Source of the DNA: DATBAK01 sp036787815
GTDB lineage: Bacteria; Actinomycetota; Acidimicrobiia; IMCC26256; PALSA-610
Assembly (NCBI GenBank): GCA_036787815.1
Contig: DAIQOP010000055.1
Location: forward strand, 1-17,813
Length of the DNA stretch: 17,813 nucleotides
Reading direction: 5' to 3'
Shown in pieces: positions 14,000 to 17,813 of the stretch (positions within the stretch are counted from its first letter, which is position 1; each line of letters opens with the position of its first letter). The notes beneath the pieces were generated by a model, which did not search any database, had not been told where the DNA came from, and was given only the letters and a program-made list of their open reading frames with translations. The translations under genes were made by a program, and so were the position numbers.

Positions 14000-15190
14000 T
14001 CAGGGTCGGACGAGCGCCCGGAGCATGGGTTCCAGCTTGGCCTGGGTCTCGGCCCATTCGGCGTCGGGGTCGGATCCGGCGACGATGCCGGCCCCCGCGA
14101 GCAGCCGGGCGCGCGGGCCGTCGAGGGTGGCCCCGCGCAGGGCGACCGCGAACTCGCCGTCGCCGTTCGCGTCGACCCAGCCGACCGGGCCCGAGTAGGG
14201 GCCGCGGTCGAACCGCTCGAGCCGGGCGATCGCGGCTCGGGCCGCGGCCCGCGGCGAGCCGTTGACGGCGGGCGTCGGGTGGAGCGCGAGCGCGAGGTCG
14301 GCGGCGCTCGTGTCCATGCGGCGGAGCCGTCCCGAGATCCGGGTCGTGAGATGGGTGACCGACGTGAGTCGCTTCGGTTCGGGCTCCCCGACGATCACGT
14401 CGTCGCACCAACGCGCGAGCTCGCCCGCTACCGCATCGGCGACGAGCCGGTGCTCGCGGCTCTCCTTCACCGACGACACGAGCCGTTCGATCGACCGGTC
14501 GTCGTCTTCCGGCGACGCGGCACGCGCCACCGTGCCGGCCATGGGTTGCGATACCACCGCGGCGCCCTCGCGTCGTACGAGCAGCTCCGGGGTCGCGCCG
14601 ACGAAACCACCCGCGGCGTACACGATGCAGTCGGGTTGCGTCGCGCGCAGACGCTCGATGATCGTCGCGGGTTCGAACGGCGCGTCGGCCTCGACCACGA
14701 CCTCGCGCGCGAGCACGACCTTCTCCAACGTGTCGCCCTCGATCAACGCGAGCGCGGCGGTGACCATCGCGTCCCATTCGTCGAGCCCCTGGCGGGCCTC
14801 GACCGTGAAACGCCGCGCGATGCGGCCGCGCGTCGGTGCCGCCGCGACGGCATCGCGCGTCGCGGGCGTGACCACCGTCGACCAGACCTTGCCCCCGGCG
14901 TCGCGCTCGACGATCCGCGCGGGAACGACCAGCTGACCACCACCCTCGAAGGGGAGCGCTCCCGCGGCGCGCGGCCCGCGTCCGCCGGCGTCGCCCGACC
15001 GTTCGACCGATCGGAGGAACGCGACTGCGTCGGCTGGATCGACGAGAGCCGCGACGCCCGAGGTGACGAACTCCTCGCCGTCGGCGAACCAGGCGAACCC
15101 GCCGGTTCCGAGCGAGTCGAGGAGGTCGACCGGGCCGGCGATCCGGCGCGTGGTCGCGACGACGAGCCCGGGCTCCCGCGCCGCGGTCAC
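14000..15190 (-). CDS. menF: Isochorismate synthase
   Basis: Converts chorismate to isochorismate, the substrate of MenD. The 396-aa protein has the chorismate-binding-enzyme fold. Visible motifs are LEKVVLARE with the probable base Lys157, FVGATPELLVRREG with Glu202, SQPMAGTVAR (214-223), KESREHRLVADAV (242-254), LHPTPAVNGSPR (303-314), PYSGPVGW (331-338) and AGAGIVAGSDPDAEWAET (366-381). The HPTPAVNG and GPVGW runs separate isochorismate synthases from anthranilate synthase TrpE. A siderophore or salicylate role (EntC/DhbC-like) is possible in principle, but the menG-menF-menD context favours menaquinone. The start is a GTG 43 nt after the menG stop, without a strong SD, and it is the last gene of the merR-menG-menF operon. 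Confidence 0.93.
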   Translation of the reverse strand: MTAAREPGLVVATTRRIAGPVDLLDSLGTGGFAWFADGEEFVTSGVAALVDPADAVAFLRSVERSGDAGGRGPRAAGALPFEGGGQLVVPARIVERDAGGKVWSTVVTPATRDAVAAAPTRGRIARRFTVEARQGLDEWDAMVTAALALIEGDTLEKVVLAREVVVEADAPFEPATIIERLRATQPDCIVYAAGGFVGATPELLVRREGAAVVSQPMAGTVARAASPEDDDRSIERLVSSVKESREHRLVADAVAGELARWCDDVIVGEPEPKRLTSVTHLTTRISGRLRRMDTSAADLALALHPTPAVNGSPRAAARAAIARLERFDRGPYSGPVGWVDANGDGEFAVALRGATLDGPRARLLAGAGIVAGSDPDAEWAETQAKLEPMLRALVRP

Positions 15191-15233
15191 GACGCGCTCA
15201 CAGGCGTGCGCACCGACGCGCGCACCGACGCGC

Positions 15234-15956
15234 TCACGATGCCGTACCGCAGAGGAGCTGGGCGGCGCCGAGGCCGAGGAGCCGGCGGGTCACGTTCACG
15301 AACCCCGCCGCGGCGAGGCGGGCGGTGAGCTCTCCGGGCGGTGGGAGGTACGCGGTCGAGTCGGGGAGGTAGCGGTACGCGGCGCGGTTGGAGAGCAGCC
15401 CGCCGACGAACGGCACGACGTGACGGAAGTACACGCGATGACCGACGCGCGCGAGTGCCCACTCGGGCTCGGCCACCTCGAGGAACGCGACGCGACCGCC
15501 GGGCTTGAGCGCGCGGGCGCACTCCGCGAAGAGCGGATCGAGGGCGACGACGTTGCGGAGGGCGAAGCCACACGTGATGGCGTCGAACGCGCCGTCGCGC
15601 ACCGGGAGCGCGAGGCCGTCGCCGCGCACGAGTGGCGAGTGGGCGCGCGTGGCGGCGGTGAGCATGCCCGAAGATCGGTCGAGCCCGACGGCGGTGCCGC
15701 CGGCGGCAACGATCTCGCGGCAGAAGTCTCCGGTTCCGCACGCGATGTCGAGCACCCGCGGGTGCTCGCGGCGGTCGAGGCCGAGCTCGCGGATCGCGGT
15801 ACGGCGCCACGCGACGTCGAGACCCAACGTGAGGATGCGGTTGAGCCGGTCGTAACGCGGCGCGATCGTGTCGAACATCGCGTCGACCGCCGCGACCTTC
15901 TCGTCGGGGCCGGGGAGGGCCGCGTGACGCGACGCCCGGTCTCTCAGCCTTGCCAC
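15234..15956 (-). CDS. menG: Demethylmenaquinone methyltransferase
   Basis: Performs the last step of menaquinone synthesis, C-methylation of demethylmenaquinone with SAM (UbiE/MenG family). The 240-aa protein shows UbiE signature 1 as YDRLNRILTLGLDVAWRR (35-52), SAM motif I RVLDIACGTGDFC (67-79), signature 2 ITCGFALRNVVALDP (127-141), LKPGGRVAFLE (150-160), and the terminal YRYLPDSTAYLPPPGEL (194-210). A ubiquinone role is unlikely alongside a complete menaquinone context. The GTG start lies 13 nt inside the merR 3' end, with GGAGGG just upstream in merR, which indicates translational coupling to the regulator. Confidence 0.94.
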   Translation of the reverse strand: MARLRDRASRHAALPGPDEKVAAVDAMFDTIAPRYDRLNRILTLGLDVAWRRTAIRELGLDRREHPRVLDIACGTGDFCREIVAAGGTAVGLDRSSGMLTAATRAHSPLVRGDGLALPVRDGAFDAITCGFALRNVVALDPLFAECARALKPGGRVAFLEVAEPEWALARVGHRVYFRHVVPFVGGLLSNRAAYRYLPDSTAYLPPPGELTARLAAAGFVNVTRRLLGLGAAQLLCGTAS

Positions 15957-16717
15957 AGGCCCTCCAACCGCCGGTTCGCGGCGGCGTTCGCGGCCGCGAT
16001 CTCCGACTCGTTCCCGACCGCTTCGAGGTGCTCCTGCGCGACTTCGAGGAGCACCCTGCGGAAGTGGTGCGCGACGAGCGTGGTCACCGACGGGAGGAGC
16101 ACGGAGAACGCGTCGACGAGGCGGGCGGCCTTCTCGTCGTCGGGGAGGTCGGCTTCGCGCAGCGGGCGGCGGACGTGCTCGTCGAACATCGCGACGGCCT
16201 GGGTCGCGATCTCTCGTGTCGCCGCGTGGTGGGCGCGCGCCAACGCGATGAGCTGATCGAGCGGGAGGCCGGTCTCGACGAGTCGCATCCCCGACGTGAC
16301 GACCGCGACGTCGGCGGCCGTGTAGCGCGGCTCACCCTCGTGGTCGCGCGGGACGAGCAACCCTTCGTTCGCGACCGTCTCGAGCAGTACGAGGGGGATG
16401 TTGCAGCGCCGGGCCAGCTCCTCGATCGAGAGGAACTCCTCGGCGTCCTCCGCGTCGGCGGCGAGCACCGCCGCGGCCAACGGTTCGTCGGTGGCGTCGA
16501 GCTCGCCGCGTACGAGCCGGCCGATGAGCGCGAGGGTGAGGCCCCGGCGGCGTAGGTCGCGGATGCGGGCGAGGCGGTCGAGGTGCTCCGGCCCGTAGAA
16601 GCCGAGGCGGCCCTCACGCCGGGGCGGGGGGAGCAATCGGCGCTTCTGGTAGAAGCGGATCGTGTCGACCGACACGTCGGCCTCCTGGGCCAGCTCCTCC
16701 ACCCGCCATTCCGTCAC
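15944..16717 (-). CDS. MerR-family transcriptional regulator with tandem HTH modules
   Basis: A 257-aa regulator. Residues 4-70 are a MerR winged helix: WRVEELAQEADVSVDTIRFYQKRRLLPPPRR, then LGFYGPEHLDRLARIRDLRRRGLTL. Residues 96-162 look like a second, diverged MerR module: LSIEELARRCNIPLVLLETVANEGLLVPR, EPRYTAADVAVV, GLPLDQLIAL. Residues 163-257 are helical with no recognised ligand domain. Cys105 is the only cysteine, so classical metal or SoxR-type cluster sensing is unlikely. The GTG at 16717 lies 6 nt after a -10-like TAAGAT, so the message is probably leaderless. It heads an operon with menG (13-nt overlap) and menF. The same operator lies in its own promoter and before menB, so it probably autoregulates and controls menaquinone genes; the inducer is unknown. 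Confidence 0.9.
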   Translation of the reverse strand: MTEWRVEELAQEADVSVDTIRFYQKRRLLPPPRREGRLGFYGPEHLDRLARIRDLRRRGLTLALIGRLVRGELDATDEPLAAAVLAADAEDAEEFLSIEELARRCNIPLVLLETVANEGLLVPRDHEGEPRYTAADVAVVTSGMRLVETGLPLDQLIALARAHHAATREIATQAVAMFDEHVRRPLREADLPDDEKAARLVDAFSVLLPSVTTLVAHHFRRVLLEVAQEHLEAVGNESEIAAANAAANRRLEGLWQG

Positions 16718-16723
16718 GGGTGC

Positions 16724-16754
16724 ATCTTAGGAGCGATTACTCCCACGGTTTCCA
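16724..16754 (-). promoter_or_regulatory. merR-menG-menF promoter with embedded operator (site B)
   Basis: On the minus strand the -35-like TGGAAA (16754-16749) and the -10 TAAGAT (16729-16724) are separated by 19 bp, the long spacer typical of MerR-controlled promoters. The operator occupies the spacer: core GGGAGTAATCGCTCCT (16744-16729) within the 23-bp element 16750-16728, matching 20 of 23 positions of the menB-upstream element. Only 6 nt separate the -10 from the GTG, which predicts a transcript starting at the initiation codon. Confidence 0.65.
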
Positions 16755-16816
16755 TTCGCTTGCGCCTGCGCCTCGCGTGCGCCGCCTTCGCCGCGGCGCC
16801 CGCGAAAATCACTCGT

Positions 16817-16846
16817 TCGCGATCCGTTCCCTGGGACGGATCGCGA
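16817..16846 (-). terminator. Strong hairpin after the enoyl-CoA hydratase-family gene
   Basis: TCGCGATCCGT (16817-16827) and ACGGATCGCGA (16836-16846) form a perfect 11-bp stem with an 8-nt loop. Reading on the minus strand the hairpin is followed by ACGAGTGATTTTCGCG, so a short T-run lies about 8 nt beyond it. It lies 125 bp after the hydratase stop and about 60 bp before the merR promoter, where a terminator would insulate the two units. Confidence 0.5.
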
Positions 16847-16971
16847 TCGGCACTATTTCGCGTGGTCGCACGCGCCCGTGATCGGCTCGAGCGATCGTCG
16901 CCGCCGGAAGGATCGGCCGCAGAGGTGTTCCGCGGGACCGTGCCGAGCGCGCCGTCACCGGCCGAGTGCCA

Positions 16972-17739
16972 CTAGCTGCTCTTCCACACGGGCTTGCGCT
17001 TCTCGGCGAATGCGGTCGCGCCCTCGATCATGTCGCCGCCGCGGAAGACCTCCATCGAGCGCTCGGTGTTGCGTTCCCATCCCTCGGCCTCGGTGAGGTC
17101 GACCGCCTCGCGCACGAGCTTGCGCGACACGCGCACCGCGACGGGCGAGTTCTCGCCGATGCGCTCGGCGAGCGCGACCGCGACGTCGAGCACCTGCTCC
17201 GCAGGGACGACCCGGTTCACGAGCCCGAGCTCGAGCGCCCGTTCGGCGGTGATCGGGTCGCCGGTCATGGTGAGCTCGAGCGCGATCGCGATGGGCACGC
17301 GCTTGGGGAGGCGGATGAGCGCGCCCGCCGCGGCCATCAGCCCCCGCTGTACCTCGGGGATCCCGAACCGCGCGGTGTCGGACGCAACGACGAGATCGCA
17401 CGCGAGCACGATCTCGAACCCGCCGGCGAGTGCCGGGCCGTTGACCGCCGCGATGAGCGGCTTCGGGAAGTCGCGGTTGACGAGGCCGGCGAACCCGCCG
17501 GGCGCCGCGGCGATGTCCGCGCCGCGCCCTGCGGCGACCACCTTGAGGTCGGCCCCGGCCGAGAAGACCGGGCCCGTGCCGGTGACGACGACCGCGCGTA
17601 CCCCCGGGTCGGTCGCGGCGGCGTCGAGGTACCCGGCCATCGCCGTGCTCACGTCGGGGCTGATCGCGTTGCGGGCCTCGGGTCGGTTGAACCGCAGGAT
17701 CTCGACCATTCCGCGCCGCTCTTGCTCCACGATCGCCAT
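16972..17739 (-). CDS. Enoyl-CoA hydratase/isomerase family protein
   Basis: A 255-aa crotonase-fold protein acting on acyl-CoA thioesters, probably hydrating 2-enoyl-CoA in beta-oxidation. The oxyanion-hole segments are FSAGADLK (59-66) and GPALAGGFE (101-109). Both catalytic glutamates of enoyl-CoA hydratase have counterparts, Glu109 in AGGFEIVLACDL and Glu129 in FGIPEVQRG. The 'IPEV.RGL...AGA' run and the C-terminal EGATAFAEKRKPVW are typical of the EchA group. The ATG at 17739 has GAGGGAG 6 nt upstream. It differs clearly from menB, lacking the MenB-specific GQTGP and SFDGGYG runs. It is the most upstream gene of its strand visible here, and its 5' region reaches the window edge, so its operon partners are unknown. 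Exact acyl substrate cannot be assigned. Confidence 0.9.
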   Translation of the reverse strand: MAIVEQERRGMVEILRFNRPEARNAISPDVSTAMAGYLDAAATDPGVRAVVVTGTGPVFSAGADLKVVAAGRGADIAAAPGGFAGLVNRDFPKPLIAAVNGPALAGGFEIVLACDLVVASDTARFGIPEVQRGLMAAAGALIRLPKRVPIAIALELTMTGDPITAERALELGLVNRVVPAEQVLDVAVALAERIGENSPVAVRVSRKLVREAVDLTEAEGWERNTERSMEVFRGGDMIEGATAFAEKRKPVWKSS

Positions 17740-17813
17740 TGCGTGCTCCCTCTCGGCCGGTCTCGTGCTCGAACCCGGGGCAACGTAGCCGCCGGTGGTC
17801 GAGCGGTGCCTAG

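Noticed and set aside
17782..17787. TACGTT on the minus strand as a -10 for the hydratase-family gene
   Set aside because: It has the TANNNT form, but no convincing -35 lies 16-19 bp upstream within the window.

Overview
The window is GC-rich DNA, about 70% GC by eye, with densely packed genes, frequent GTG and TTG starts and at least one apparently leaderless promoter. The genes fit a high-GC Gram-positive bacterium that respires with menaquinone. An actinobacterium is likely, possibly Acidimicrobiia, but this is inference because no rRNA or marker gene is present.

Left part (1-5949). The end of a polysaccharide flippase gene (+) converges on a four-gene minus-strand operon: amidase, AtuA-family protein, a small AtuA-type C-terminal-domain protein and a class I methyltransferase. 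A small unknown gene (+) diverges from the amidase.

Centre and right (6023-16754). This is a menaquinone locus with six classical genes in three blocks. menB and menA run on +. menH (-) and menD (+) diverge from a 29-bp gap. merR, menG/ubiE and menF form a minus-strand operon. menC and menE are not in the window. Two predicted exported proteins sit between menD and menF, transcribed toward each other: a 698-aa protein of six tandem beta-rich repeats, and a glycoside-hydrolase-like protein whose acid/base Glu appears to be Ala.

The most interesting signal is regulatory. A 23-bp element matching at 20 of 23 positions occurs exactly twice among the promoters I examined: upstream of menB (6023-6045) and upstream of merR-menG-menF (16728-16750). 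Each contains a GGGAG-N6-CTCCC dyad. At merR it lies in a 19-bp spacer between a plausible -35 and -10, which is the classical MerR operator geometry. The regulator has two successive MerR-like helix-turn-helix modules. I infer a local, autoregulated MerR circuit that controls both arms of menaquinone synthesis.

Right end (16817-17813). An enoyl-CoA hydratase/isomerase-family gene (-) is followed by a strong hairpin that should insulate it from merR. No gene-free stretch exceeds 300 bases. No rRNA, tRNA, CRISPR array, insertion sequence or integrase was seen.
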